Assembly (NCBI GenBank): GCA_002317355.1
Contig: DCJC01000065.1
Coordinates: forward strand, 39,933-82,680
Direction: 5' to 3'
DNA: 42,748 nt
Source: Prevotellaceae bacterium UBA1710
GTDB lineage: Bacteria; Bacteroidota; Bacteroidia; Bacteroidales; Bacteroidaceae
The position numbers and the translations under genes were made by a program. How positions within the stretch are numbered: position 1 is the first letter of the stretch; each line of letters begins with the position of its first letter. The notes below the pieces were generated by a model that saw only the letters and a program-made list of their open reading frames with translations, made no database searches and was not told the DNA's origin. Below are positions 26,154 to 35,046 of this stretch, one piece after another.

Positions 26154-26192
26154 GTTCATTTACCGTTTAACGATTTATGAAAATCAACTATT

Positions 26193-26214
26193 AAATTGTC
26201 TATCATGACAATTT
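26193..26214 (+). other. 8-bp hairpin after the HTCS gene
   Basis: AAATTGTC (26193-26200) pairs with GACAATTT (26207-26214). There is no T tract, so it is a weak terminator at best; the 106-nt gap to the next gene allows read-through. Confidence 0.35.
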
Positions 26215-26259
26215 CATTAGTTCATCTATCGTAAATAATGAAATCGTAAATACCAAATA

Positions 26260-27372
26260 ATGGTAAAATCAATAAGCACATACATCGTCTACGTGGCATT
26301 GCTACTATTCTTCTTTGGGTATGTAGCAACGCCCGTACTGCAATATGCCGAAGGATGGCAAACATTCTATTACGATTGTGATTATCTCGCAATGATGCAT
26401 TCATCAATTGGAATCTTGGGGTGTACCAAAGCATTCCTTTTACAATTCTTCGCCCATCCTTGGCACGGCACAATATTCATGACATTATTGATGCTTATCT
26501 TCATGATTGTCGTTAATACTCTTTTACAGATATTTAAGAAGAAATCCTACATCACCATAATAAGTGCTGTCATTTGTATTGTCACAGCTGTTTCCTTGAC
26601 CAGTTGGATGACAAATGTCCCTTCACGCGATCTTATAGGACTTGGAAGTGAGGGGGAAAAACGTAGCGTGATATATATGCAACTTAGCAACTATATCCGT
26701 CATCAGCAATGGAATGAGGTAATACAACTTTGCAATGAGAATAGCCCTGTTACCAACCTCCTTCATCAAAACTGCCTTAACATGGCACTTGCAGAGAAAT
26801 GCCAACTTGGTGACAAACTCTCAAATGAGCCTGTAAAAGACATTACGAGTATCTATATTAATCAGATACAATCTCCTGAAATCGCATGTCTGCTAAGTGA
26901 TCTGTATTTTTCATTTGGTCATATAGCCCAGAGTCAGCGTTATGCCTTTGAAACAAATGAGAAAATGTACAACCTATCTCCACGATTACTCCAAAGACTC
27001 ATAGAAACAAATCTTATCTATGGACAGAAGGAGGTTGCTGACAAATATCTACTTATTCTCTCAAAAACCTTATATTATAAGGATTGGAAACCTTCAGAGA
27101 CTTTGATTGCCGAAAAAAGGAAGTGTATTTTTGATGACAATCGTTTTTCTGGTATTAAGGGATTGGATGACGATCTTCTACAAGTTGCTCGCAACACACG
27201 TGGTACTCGTCAATGCCAAATTACGTTACAATATCTCGGTTCACTATACATGCTCGCAAATTACGACAGTTTGTTTGTAAAAATGGCAGATGAATTTAGT
27301 GGTTCAAAAGACCTTCCAAAACCGATGCCGAAGTATTTTCAGAGTTACTATAACCATCTAACTAAGAAATGA
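26260..27372 (+). CDS. Membrane protein with soluble helical C-terminal domain, unknown function
   Basis: The 370-residue protein has three clear hydrophobic segments: about 8-28, 68-90 (FMTLLMLIFMIVVNTLLQIF) and 97-116. A helix-rich soluble part (about 130-365) with TPR-like spacing follows. It resembles a Bacteroidetes-only family of unknown function (I recall a DUF6057 label but cannot confirm it). Its stop codon overlaps the start of the next gene (ATGA), so the two are translationally coupled, suggesting that it anchors or assists the haem-motif lipoprotein. No catalytic motif was found. Confidence 0.75.
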   Translation: MVKSISTYIVYVALLLFFFGYVATPVLQYAEGWQTFYYDCDYLAMMHSSIGILGCTKAFLLQFFAHPWHGTIFMTLLMLIFMIVVNTLLQIFKKKSYITIISAVICIVTAVSLTSWMTNVPSRDLIGLGSEGEKRSVIYMQLSNYIRHQQWNEVIQLCNENSPVTNLLHQNCLNMALAEKCQLGDKLSNEPVKDITSIYINQIQSPEIACLLSDLYFSFGHIAQSQRYAFETNEKMYNLSPRLLQRLIETNLIYGQKEVADKYLLILSKTLYYKDWKPSETLIAEKRKCIFDDNRFSGIKGLDDDLLQVARNTRGTRQCQITLQYLGSLYMLANYDSLFVKMADEFSGSKDLPKPMPKYFQSYYNHLTKK

Positions 27373-28781
27373 TGAAGCCTCTATATTACATCTCTGCACT
27401 ATGCCTCTTGGCATCATGCTCACTTAGTCAACAAGACGCCACACCTCTTCATATCAAGGCGAATATTTATCCTGACTTTAGTGAGGTTACTATGCCATGT
27501 AATATAGCTGCGCCTACATTTATAGTTCGAGACTCACTACACCAACTAACTGACCTTCAAGCAGTTTTTCAAAAAGGCGAGAGAACAGTCATAGTGGACA
27601 ATGAAGGAGAAGAAGGTTTCTGTATCTCACTCAATGATTGGTATGAGTTAACGCAATCCGCAGGTGATATTACCATCACAATTCAAGGATATGACGGAGA
27701 GAAATGGGTAGAATATGATCCATTCAAAATAGCTATTTCAACAGACACAATTGACTCATATCTCTCATATAGACTCATCGAACCTGGCTATGAGATATGG
27801 AATGAGATGGGCATATTTCAACGCAATCTTGAAACTTATGACGAAAAAGCGATTCTCACGAACAAAGCAAATGATGGAGGTTGCATGAACTGCCACTCAT
27901 TCTGCAATCGTGATGCTTCTACAATGTCACTTCATCTTCGCAAAAATAATAGCGGAACATATATCGTAAAGAATGGTAAGACCGAGAAAATATCACCTTC
28001 ACCAGCCTTCGTATATCCTTCATGGCATCCTGGAGGTAGATATATTGCTTATTCTCAGAATGATACGAAGCAGATGTTTCACACTACGGACATAAATCGA
28101 ATTGAGGTATTCGACTATCGTTCTGACATTATAGTATATGATACAGAATCCGGCGAAACTCTCTCTTGTCCTCTTATCCACTCACCTTTAGCCTTTGAGA
28201 CATTCCCTTCATGGAGTGCTGATGGAAAAAGCCTATACTATTGCTCTGCTGATAGCGTAGAGATTCCAGCAGCCTACGACAAGGCTCATTATTCCCTTTG
28301 CCGTATTTCTTTCGATGAAACAACAGGTAAGTTTGGAGACAAGGTTGACACCATCTATAGCGCTCGTGCTCATGGTGGTAGCATATCTTTTCCACGTGAA
28401 TCACCTGATGGAAAATGGATAATGTACACACACCACGAGTATGGTAATTTCTCTATCTGGCATAAGGAGGCAGATTTGTGGATGCAATCAACAAACCTTG
28501 AAGATAATCCATCCATCATGAAACTTGAATCACCTCGAAGCGATAGTTATCACACTTGGAGCAGCACTGGAAAGTGGGTTGTATTCAGTTCACGAAGAGA
28601 AGATGGGCTCTACACTCGTCCATTCATCATGCATTGGGATGGAAAGAAATTCAGCAAGCCCTCTCCTATTCCACAATCAAAACCGCTTCATGATAAGAAA
28701 CTCCTGAAATCATACAATATTCCAGAGTTTACCACCAATGCATTCTCGGAGTGGGAATCACTTAGAAATGCTATAAAATAA
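27369..28781 (+). CDS. Lipoprotein with CxxCH haem motif and TolB-like propeller
   Basis: The 470-residue protein has a lipoprotein signal with Cys 17 in CLLASC. A beta-rich N-terminal region (about 25-150) is followed by C172-M-N-C175-H176, a canonical c-type haem attachment motif inside GGCMNCHSFCN. Residues about 205-430 hold at least four TolB/PD40 propeller repeats: YPSWHPGGRYIAYSQ, FPSWSADGKSLYYCS, FPRESPDGKWIMYT and YHTWSSTGKWVVFSS. The motif suggests a covalently bound haem at the cell envelope, or a structural Cys/His site; the sequence alone cannot separate these. It overlaps the upstream membrane protein gene by 4 nt. Start may be 27369 or the next ATG at 27372. Confidence 0.85.
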   Translation: MMKPLYYISALCLLASCSLSQQDATPLHIKANIYPDFSEVTMPCNIAAPTFIVRDSLHQLTDLQAVFQKGERTVIVDNEGEEGFCISLNDWYELTQSAGDITITIQGYDGEKWVEYDPFKIAISTDTIDSYLSYRLIEPGYEIWNEMGIFQRNLETYDEKAILTNKANDGGCMNCHSFCNRDASTMSLHLRKNNSGTYIVKNGKTEKISPSPAFVYPSWHPGGRYIAYSQNDTKQMFHTTDINRIEVFDYRSDIIVYDTESGETLSCPLIHSPLAFETFPSWSADGKSLYYCSADSVEIPAAYDKAHYSLCRISFDETTGKFGDKVDTIYSARAHGGSISFPRESPDGKWIMYTHHEYGNFSIWHKEADLWMQSTNLEDNPSIMKLESPRSDSYHTWSSTGKWVVFSSRREDGLYTRPFIMHWDGKKFSKPSPIPQSKPLHDKKLLKSYNIPEFTTNAFSEWESLRNAIK

Positions 28782-28796
28782 CTTATAAATCACCTT

Positions 28797-28902
28797 CGCT
28801 CTACCTCCGTTCATCCTCCGTTGTAAGTCCGCTGTAACTCCGCTCTCAAAATGGGACTTACATAGGAATCATAAGGGAACTAAATAGGAGTAGAAAGGGA
28901 AG
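28797..28902. repeat. Palindromic element with 11-nt tandem arms (copy 3)
   Basis: Right arm after the core AAAATGGGA: GGACTTACATA, GGAATCATAAG, GGAACTAAATA, GGAGTAGAAAG. Left arm: complementary CCTCCGTTCAT, CCTCCGTTGTA, AGTCCGCTGTA, ACTCCGCTCTC. Both arms keep an exact 11-nt period. It begins 15 nt after the stop of the haem-motif lipoprotein. A 10-nt direct repeat (TTTTGCCACC-like, twice) follows near 28910-28930. Confidence 0.82.
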
Positions 28903-28994
28903 ATAAATTTTGCCACCTTTTGCCACCTTATAATTTTTTCTTGTCGAAGGATCATTTTTTCTACAATAAATTTTTCTTTCTCAGGAAAAAATAT

Positions 28995-29002
28995 TACCTT
29001 TG
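28995..29002 (+). promoter_or_regulatory. -7 box of the SDR dehydrogenase gene
   Basis: TACCTTTG matches TAnnTTTG and lies 66 nt before the ATG. No clear -33 TTG is visible. Confidence 0.5.
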
Positions 29003-29068
29003 CCCTCAAGAGAAAAACATCTCTATTAATCTACTTTATACAAAATAATAACCCAATCAATAAAAAAA

Positions 29069-29842
29069 ATGAAAAACTATTTCGATCTAACAGGACAAGT
29101 TGCTGTAGTCACAGGATGCTCTACAGGTTTAGGTGTACAAATGGCTAAGGCTTTGGCAAATCAAGGTGCTAATATCGTAGCTCTGGCTCGTAGGCAGAAC
29201 CTTATTGATGAAGTTGCCAAGGAACTTCATGACACTTATGGAGTTGACACATTAGCAGTTTCATGTGACATCACAAGCACCGAACAGGTTAGTGCTGCTG
29301 TAGATAAGATCATGGAAAAGTTTGGAAGAATCGATATTCTTATCAATAATGCTGGTACAGGTGCGGTTGCTCCTGCAGAGGATATAACTGACGATCAGTT
29401 TGCTCAGGAAATGAACATCGACCTCTTCGGCACATTTAAGATGGCTCGTGAGATTGCCAAGAAAGCAATGATTCCTGCAGGATATGGCAGAATCATCAAT
29501 ATTGCTTCTATGTACGGAATGGTAGGAAATAAGATTGCACCAGCTTCTCCATATCATGCAGCAAAAGGCGGTGTTGTAAACCTAACTCGTGCTCTTGCTG
29601 GCGAATGGGGTGAGAAGGGCATTACCGTTAACTCTATCTGTCCAGGTTACTTCGAGACTCCTCTTACAAAGGAGACATTGCAGTCAGAGTTCTTCCAGAA
29701 CTATGCTCGCACAATGATTCCAATGTCACGCTATGGTAAGGAAGGCGAACTTGATAGTGCTGCTATCTTCCTCGCTTCACCAATGAGCACTTATGTGAAT
29801 GGTGTTATCCTACCTGTTGACGGAGGTTACACTTGTATGTAA
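29069..29842 (+). CDS. SDR-family NAD(P)-dependent dehydrogenase
   Basis: A classical short-chain dehydrogenase of 257 residues. The nucleotide-binding TGCSTGLG is at 15-22, NNAG at 93-96, and the catalytic S147, Y162 and K166 (YHAAK) are in place. The C-terminal end with VNGVILPVDGG is the standard SDR tail. It resembles gluconate 5-dehydrogenase and 2-deoxy-D-gluconate 3-dehydrogenase (sugar acid metabolism), but SDR substrates cannot be fixed from sequence. It has its own -7 box and a strong terminator, so it is a single-gene unit. Confidence 0.92.
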   Translation: MKNYFDLTGQVAVVTGCSTGLGVQMAKALANQGANIVALARRQNLIDEVAKELHDTYGVDTLAVSCDITSTEQVSAAVDKIMEKFGRIDILINNAGTGAVAPAEDITDDQFAQEMNIDLFGTFKMAREIAKKAMIPAGYGRIINIASMYGMVGNKIAPASPYHAAKGGVVNLTRALAGEWGEKGITVNSICPGYFETPLTKETLQSEFFQNYARTMIPMSRYGKEGELDSAAIFLASPMSTYVNGVILPVDGGYTCM

Positions 29843-29870
29843 ACCAGACTAAACTAACTATAAACTATTT

Positions 29871-29914
29871 ACGACCTCATCTCACACTTATTTGTGAGTG
29901 GGGTCGTTCTTTTT
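29871..29914 (+). terminator. Terminator of the SDR gene
   Basis: ACGACC...CTCACA pairs with TGTGAG...GGTCGT across 29871-29907, followed by TTCTTTTT. It lies 28 nt after the stop codon, between convergent genes. Confidence 0.88.
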
Positions 29915-29934
29915 AGTGATGGAGAAATAACAAT

Positions 29935-30852
29935 TTAGGCTATCAACATTGCAAGCAAAGGAATACTTGCAACAGAAAGAAGAGTCGTCCAGAAAGTGCC
30001 TTGCGACATCGTTGTTTCATCTTTTCCCATCTGCATACAGAACATAGTTCCGAAACTCGCAACAGGCATTGCTATCAATATCATATTGATAGAAGATATC
30101 CGCGCGTCAACTCCGAATGTCAGCATTGTATAATAAACAAGAAGTGGCAATACAAGAAGCTTAAGGAAACACATTATGAATATATGCGGTGTACCTATCA
30201 TCTTGCGTGTTGGAATTTCAGCCAAGGCAGCACCAATAACAATCAAAGAAGAAGGTACAGTCATATTACCAAGAATCGTCAAAGGCATTGCTATTGCCTT
30301 TGGTGTATGAAGATTAAGCAATACAATTACAACGGAAATATATGTTGCTATCATTGCAGGCGAAACGAATAGCTTAAAGCGAAAACCTTCTTTCAGATTC
30401 TCTCCAGAAATAAACATCACTCCCCAGATGAACACCGTGATTGTATTAAACACATTTAGGATACAAGCATAGAACACAGCATCTGATCCGAATATTGATG
30501 CAACTACAGGATAGCCTATAAATCCAACATTACTATAAGTCAGCATAAAACTATACATACCTCTAAGATCTCTCTTCACTCTCATAATCACAGGTTGCAC
30601 GTATGCGAGCGGAATCAAGATAACATAGGTAAGAAGACTTACAAGCAATAGCATTGGAATATGTTCTCTATCAGGCATCTTATCTCCCATAGTAGAGGAA
30701 ATAAGCAATGCTGGACAAGTCACCTTTATGACAAATCCCGACAACTTACGTTCAAACTCCTCATTTATTATCCCACGTCTATGAGAGAAGAATCCTGCTA
30801 TAACAATGATGAACAACGAGCACATCGTTGTTGCTATTACTTGAAAATCCAT
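29935..30852 (-). CDS. AEC-family transporter
   Basis: The 305-residue integral membrane protein has about ten hydrophobic helices over its whole length, in two repeats of five, as in the auxin efflux carrier/bile-acid transporter fold. YSNVGFIGYPVVASIFG in the first half and MPVASFGTMFCMQMG near the C-terminus are the conserved family stretches. Bacterial members move malate, other organic acids or similar anions; the substrate here is unknown. It has a clear promoter and converges on the SDR gene; no functional link between them is evident. Confidence 0.9.
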   Translation of the reverse strand: MDFQVIATTMCSLFIIVIAGFFSHRRGIINEEFERKLSGFVIKVTCPALLISSTMGDKMPDREHIPMLLLVSLLTYVILIPLAYVQPVIMRVKRDLRGMYSFMLTYSNVGFIGYPVVASIFGSDAVFYACILNVFNTITVFIWGVMFISGENLKEGFRFKLFVSPAMIATYISVVIVLLNLHTPKAIAMPLTILGNMTVPSSLIVIGAALAEIPTRKMIGTPHIFIMCFLKLLVLPLLVYYTMLTFGVDARISSINMILIAMPVASFGTMFCMQMGKDETTMSQGTFWTTLLSVASIPLLAMLIA

Positions 30853-30914
30853 TTGCTATTTGTTATCCTAAATATACAAAATACCAACTTACTGATACTA
30901 TATCTTTTCGTTTG

Positions 30915-30946
30915 CAAAGTTACTACTTTTTCATGACACCTCCAAA
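30915..30946 (-). promoter_or_regulatory. Promoter of the AEC transporter gene
   Basis: The complement of CAAAGTTA (30915-30922) is a -7 box, and CAAA at 30943-30946 supplies TTTG at -33 with a 20-nt spacer. Confidence 0.7.
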
Positions 30947-30981
30947 CATTTGATTGGATTTATGAGCAATGCTTGACATAA

Positions 30982-31020
30982 ACGAAAAAACGGGGGCATG
31001 CCTCACAGCATGCCGCCCGT
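30982..31020 (-). terminator. Terminator of the BspA-like protein and small-gene transcript
   Basis: CGGGGGCATGC (30991-31001) pairs with GCATGCCGCCCG (31008-31019) with one bulged base. On the minus strand the hairpin is followed by a T-rich run (complement of 30982-30990). It lies about 65 nt after the stop of the 56-codon gene. Confidence 0.8.
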
Positions 31021-31082
31021 AGAATCTTTATATTACGTGTACTTTATTGTTTACGTATTTATTGAATTCAAAGACAAATTAA

Positions 31083-31253
31083 TTATTCCATATCAAAGAT
31101 TGGATTATAACCTTTTGTCTTCGATTCTGCAAATGGAGGATCAATCTCAGGATCTTGAATGTCAACATCATATCCAGGTTTTGATACCGCGATCATTCCT
31201 TCCAATTCAGCTTCAAATAACTCTGCTATAGGCGCAGAATATTCTTTTTTCAT
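31083..31253 (-). CDS. Small 56-residue protein downstream of the BspA-like gene
   Basis: ATG at 31251-31253 (complement) opens a 56-codon frame ending in TAA at 31083-31085. It starts MKKEYSAPIAELFEAELEG, continues with an acidic Asp/Pro-rich part (DVDIQDPEIDPPFAES), and ends NPIFDME. Small proteins beginning MKKEY-xxP are frequent in Prevotella near secreted-protein genes and are often unannotated. It sits 39 nt after the large gene's stop codon and before a terminator, so it is very likely co-transcribed. Its length and clean codons make chance unlikely, but no function is known. Confidence 0.65.
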   Translation of the reverse strand: MKKEYSAPIAELFEAELEGMIAVSKPGYDVDIQDPEIDPPFAESKTKGYNPIFDME

Positions 31254-31292
31254 CTTGTCGTATTTATGTTAGATAAATGCAGTTCTAATTCT

Positions 31293-34200
31293 TTACTCTA
31301 CAGTAAACTTCTTACCACCCTTGATATAGAAGCCCTTTGGAAGCTTATTCTCATCAAGACCAACGAACTGACCATTTACATTGTAAATCTTATCAGAAGT
31401 GAGAACTGTAAATGAATCAGGAGTCATGATCATTGTAGCCTCTTCATCGTCATCAGGTCTTGACATATTCACCTTTGAGTAAACCTGCTTGCTTGTTCCC
31501 TCGAAGAATACGAAGTCATCCTTACCTGCAGCATTCCATGTGTAGTTCTGAGTCTTACCATTAGAAGCTGATGTATTCTCCTGTACAAGAAGATGACCAT
31601 CTGTGTTGCCAAAATCAGGTTTAGCACCAGATTCATACTTATCATTATTGACAACAGCCATAACTATTGAGGTATTATCCTCCCACAAGAAATTTTTCTT
31701 TACAGGATTGTTACGATAGAATGAAGACCAATCTGAACCATCCTTCTTCTTGCATGGATAGAGATAATATGAATTCTCTGGCATCTGCTGTGGAATGTAG
31801 TTACCAACGAAATAATAGTTGAAAACACCAAGGGTATCATCTGATGCAACATCGCTGATACCAACATATGCATTCTTTGCTTTATTCACAGCGTGAACGT
31901 GAGTAGCAATTGGGAACATTACAGTCTTATCATCTGTTGATGCAAGAGTAATTTCACATCTTCTGTATCCTCTTTCTGCAGCCTTAGCAAGTTCCTCTTC
32001 TGAGAGACAAGGAAGAATGAAGTAAGGCATGTTAGCCTCAATTACAACATCATCATCCTCAAAAGTACGTGGTTCATATGCAGGTTGGAAGCCTGTTGAC
32101 TTATCACACTTAACAGTATATTTATGAGCACCATCCTCTGCTTCGTAAACAAGTTTGTTCTTAACGAGGTTCTTACTCATTGTGATTGTAACCTTCAAAT
32201 CCTCAGAAGAACGAGTTACACTTGCAAGAGTTGACACATATGGCATCTCACCTGTCTCTGGATTACCAAGAGCCTTCAAAAGTTGCTTCTTTGTTAGATT
32301 GAATGGGAAGCACACAGCATACCAGATATTCTTGTCGTATCTACCAAAGTTATAATAGCTGTTGGTGTCATTTGGAAGAGTCAACATGAAGTCGTAAAGC
32401 TCAGCGATTGTAAACTGATGCCAACCACCATACTTTACATAGTCGTATGTGAGAGGACGCTCACTGCGATCATTAACTTTAGTCTTGTATGCCTTACTTA
32501 GCATCTTCTCATTCCAAGTTCTCATGTTAGCATCAGAACTTCCTTCAGCATTAAAGTTACCAGCGATTGTAGAACTGAAACTTGGCAAACTACCAAACAC
32601 ATTCTTCCAATCAACTGTGAATGCATTATCTACAGCAGCCTTTGTAAACATGAAATCGTGTGTAGCCTTTGCATCACCACTACCAGCAACCCAGTCACCT
32701 GCATATGATTTCTCTGGATCATCACTACCATCAAGAGTCTCTTTCCAAGCATCCCATGTCACACCAGCAAGAGCCTGGTTAAATGAGCGGTTGTACTGTG
32801 CCTGTGTTGGCCATACAAGGATGTTACCCAAGTTGTCGAACTTACCAGTCTCATCATACAGACGATATCTACGAGTCATGTCTGAATAGTTGAGCATTTC
32901 CTGATCATCAATCTCGTATGGGAAATGAAGCATAGCCATACCATTCTGAGGGTTTACGTAGTTATACTTCTTGATAAGGTGATCCTGCTTGTGAGAGTCC
33001 TGACCTACGTATGACTTCTGGTCAAATGCATAGAACTCACATATTGGAGCTTCCTTTGCAAGAACGAATACATCCTCAATAAGAGCTGCACCACCATATC
33101 CGCTGAATGCGCCACGGCCAACGTATGTTGTTGTAGAAGGCAATGTCAATGTCTTTGGACCGTTATCGATAATGCTATCCTTTGCAACCTGGAACTGCTC
33201 ATTATCCTCTGTAGCAACTGTTGTATAGCGAGAGATACCTCCCTCACCATTCTGGTCATTTATAGATGAACCAAGGAATGCGAATCTGTGGAACTCCTTA
33301 TAATTATAAGGTATATTAATCTGGTGAATGAACTTAGAGTCATGAATGAATCCATCAGGAATAATGTACTGAGTTGAGGAAGTAGGCAGTTTTACTACCT
33401 CAAGAGAAGGAGACTGACCAAGATACTGCAACTCTGAGATTGTCATATCTGCAGGATAGTACTTGAATACACCATTTACATACTCACCAAACTCTGCATT
33501 TGTGAAATCGAAATGAGTAATCTTTGCACCAAGCAATGCACCCTTGCCCTCTCCATATGTAGCAGGTTTATCGTTAAACCATATAACATTTGGATCACTC
33601 TTACTTGGAGCCATGTGACAATCGCAATAACCAGGTCTATAAGAATATGCATTCTGATAAACAGTTTCCTCAGCAGCAGGACGAAGATGTCCATCCTCTG
33701 TTACATTGTCAGAATATGTAGCCTTTAAGTCACGAGCAAACACACAACCTGTAACCTTTATCTTACGAACATTCTGTGCATTATAGCCATAACCCTTCTT
33801 ATTATGACGATTATCATTATTATACCAAGGAGCCAAATATCCATTATCATATGGATTCAACTCAGAAACATACTGAAGTCCATTGGCAAGAAGACCTGGT
33901 TTATTAATGAACACATCAAGGCTTATAAATCCCTGATTATCTTTTGTTGCAGTAATAACATTACGCAACACTCCAAGATTAAAGTTTGTCTTAAAGACTT
34001 CTGCTTTTTCGTTATCAATCTGACCTATAGTATTAGGAAGGATAACATTCCATGCATACTTATTCTTAAGATTATCTACACCCTTCATGCCTTTTACACC
34101 AGACAAATCAAGAGCATAAGAATTAAGGGTAGCAACACCTTCAGCAACCTTATTCTTTGAATAGTCAAGATCAACCACCTTAACCAAGTCAAAAGACCTG

Positions 34201-34400
34201 CTTGATGTAATGCCAGCCTCACTCATAATATAAGCCAATGAATGATCACATGAGCTATCACAAGCTTTAATAGTCACAGCATCAGCCTTACCATTACTCT
34301 GGAACATTTTATATTCCAATGAAACATGCCTTGTGTTTTGTTGTGCCCAAGCAGAAACGCTTGCAGCACAAAGCATTGAAGCAATAAAGATTTTTTTCAC
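31293..34400 (-). CDS. Large secreted protein with BspA-like leucine-rich region and C-terminal sorting-type domain
   Basis: The 1035-residue protein has a signal peptide (MKKIFIASMLCAASVSAWA). Residues about 330-470 contain BspA/LRR_5-like strands (LEVVKLPTSSTQYIIPDGFIHD, KTLTLPSTTTYVGRGAFSG). The rest is beta-rich and aromatic with no enzyme motif. The last 35 residues (IYNVNGQFVG, KLPKGFYIKGGKKFTVE) match the C-terminal signal domain common on Prevotella secreted proteins, suggesting type IX secretion to the surface; this is inferred from family resemblance. A Cys-rich CDSSCDH motif (about 48-54) and CDCH (about 260) stand out. The mature protein may be a surface adhesin or binding protein. 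A promoter far upstream implies a leader of about 180 nt. Confidence 0.82.
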   Translation of the reverse strand: MKKIFIASMLCAASVSAWAQQNTRHVSLEYKMFQSNGKADAVTIKACDSSCDHSLAYIMSEAGITSSRSFDLVKVVDLDYSKNKVAEGVATLNSYALDLSGVKGMKGVDNLKNKYAWNVILPNTIGQIDNEKAEVFKTNFNLGVLRNVITATKDNQGFISLDVFINKPGLLANGLQYVSELNPYDNGYLAPWYNNDNRHNKKGYGYNAQNVRKIKVTGCVFARDLKATYSDNVTEDGHLRPAAEETVYQNAYSYRPGYCDCHMAPSKSDPNVIWFNDKPATYGEGKGALLGAKITHFDFTNAEFGEYVNGVFKYYPADMTISELQYLGQSPSLEVVKLPTSSTQYIIPDGFIHDSKFIHQINIPYNYKEFHRFAFLGSSINDQNGEGGISRYTTVATEDNEQFQVAKDSIIDNGPKTLTLPSTTTYVGRGAFSGYGGAALIEDVFVLAKEAPICEFYAFDQKSYVGQDSHKQDHLIKKYNYVNPQNGMAMLHFPYEIDDQEMLNYSDMTRRYRLYDETGKFDNLGNILVWPTQAQYNRSFNQALAGVTWDAWKETLDGSDDPEKSYAGDWVAGSGDAKATHDFMFTKAAVDNAFTVDWKNVFGSLPSFSSTIAGNFNAEGSSDANMRTWNEKMLSKAYKTKVNDRSERPLTYDYVKYGGWHQFTIAELYDFMLTLPNDTNSYYNFGRYDKNIWYAVCFPFNLTKKQLLKALGNPETGEMPYVSTLASVTRSSEDLKVTITMSKNLVKNKLVYEAEDGAHKYTVKCDKSTGFQPAYEPRTFEDDDVVIEANMPYFILPCLSEEELAKAAERGYRRCEITLASTDDKTVMFPIATHVHAVNKAKNAYVGISDVASDDTLGVFNYYFVGNYIPQQMPENSYYLYPCKKKDGSDWSSFYRNNPVKKNFLWEDNTSIVMAVVNNDKYESGAKPDFGNTDGHLLVQENTSASNGKTQNYTWNAAGKDDFVFFEGTSKQVYSKVNMSRPDDDEEATMIMTPDSFTVLTSDKIYNVNGQFVGLDENKLPKGFYIKGGKKFTVE

Positions 34401-34590
34401 GTTGTTATAAATTTAAAGATTCATTATTACCGTCTTACATCTGATGGGAATGGTTGAATACAATACAGACCCCCTTTCTTGTCCAAAAAATATTTACACC
34501 TTTCACATCAATAAAGTCAACTTGTTTTACACCGTCACTATTTATTAATTATGTAGCAACCAAGCGACTCTTTACTTAAAATTACTGATG

Positions 34591-34622
34591 CAAAAGTATT
34601 ATTTTTTGCTAAAATAGACAAA
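34591..34622 (-). promoter_or_regulatory. Promoter of the BspA-like gene
   Basis: The complement of CAAAAGTA (34591-34598) is a -7 box. CAAA at 34619-34622 gives -33 TTTG with a 20-nt spacer. Confidence 0.7.
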
Positions 34623-34857
34623 TAAAAAAGCATATTTCTACAAAATATTAACACTAATTAACACAAGTAACATCCGTATGCAACATTTAGCCCGATTTAT
34701 GAAACAAAAACGTATTTTTCCATGAGTTGTTTGCGTTAACAACAACACAATAAAACACCATAAAAAAACGACATTTTCAAATCATTTTTTAGCCAAAACA
34801 CTCAAATCTCCTTTCTTACTACTTAAGAATCAATCCTCTAAAGCAAGGTCGTTTTTC

Positions 34858-34940
34858 TACCATACAAGTACCACTTTAGGAGCTATAGAAAATGGGAATC
34901 ATATGGGAACCATATAGGAAGCACATAGGAACTTCTATGA
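34858..34940. repeat. Palindromic element with 11-nt tandem arms (copy 4)
   Basis: Right of the core CTATAGAAAATGGGA run GGAATCATATG, GGAACCATATA, GGAAGCACATA, GGAAC in exact 11-nt steps. A diverged complementary left arm reaches to about 34858. It lies 3' of the PL9-like gene. Confidence 0.78.
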
Positions 34941-34978
34941 TGGCAAGATAAAACTCCGTAAATCCTCAACTATGACAA

Positions 34979-35046
34979 GGGGGTAAACTCAGTGAAGCTC
35001 TGCTTTAAAAGCATACATAGAACGGAGCTTCACTGAGTTTACCCCC
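34979..35046. repeat. Perfect 22-bp inverted repeat with hairpin loop
   Basis: Bases 34979-35000 and 35025-35046 are perfect reverse complements (ends GGGGGTAAACTC and GAGTTTACCCCC). The 24-nt loop contains a TGCTTT/AAAGCA mini-hairpin. It starts 40 nt after the PL9-like gene stop and has no T tract, so it is not a normal terminator. Confidence 0.9.

Noticed and set aside
28910..28930. TTTTGCCACC direct repeat as an operator
   Set aside because: Only two short copies at the edge of a larger repeat; too little to support a regulatory call.
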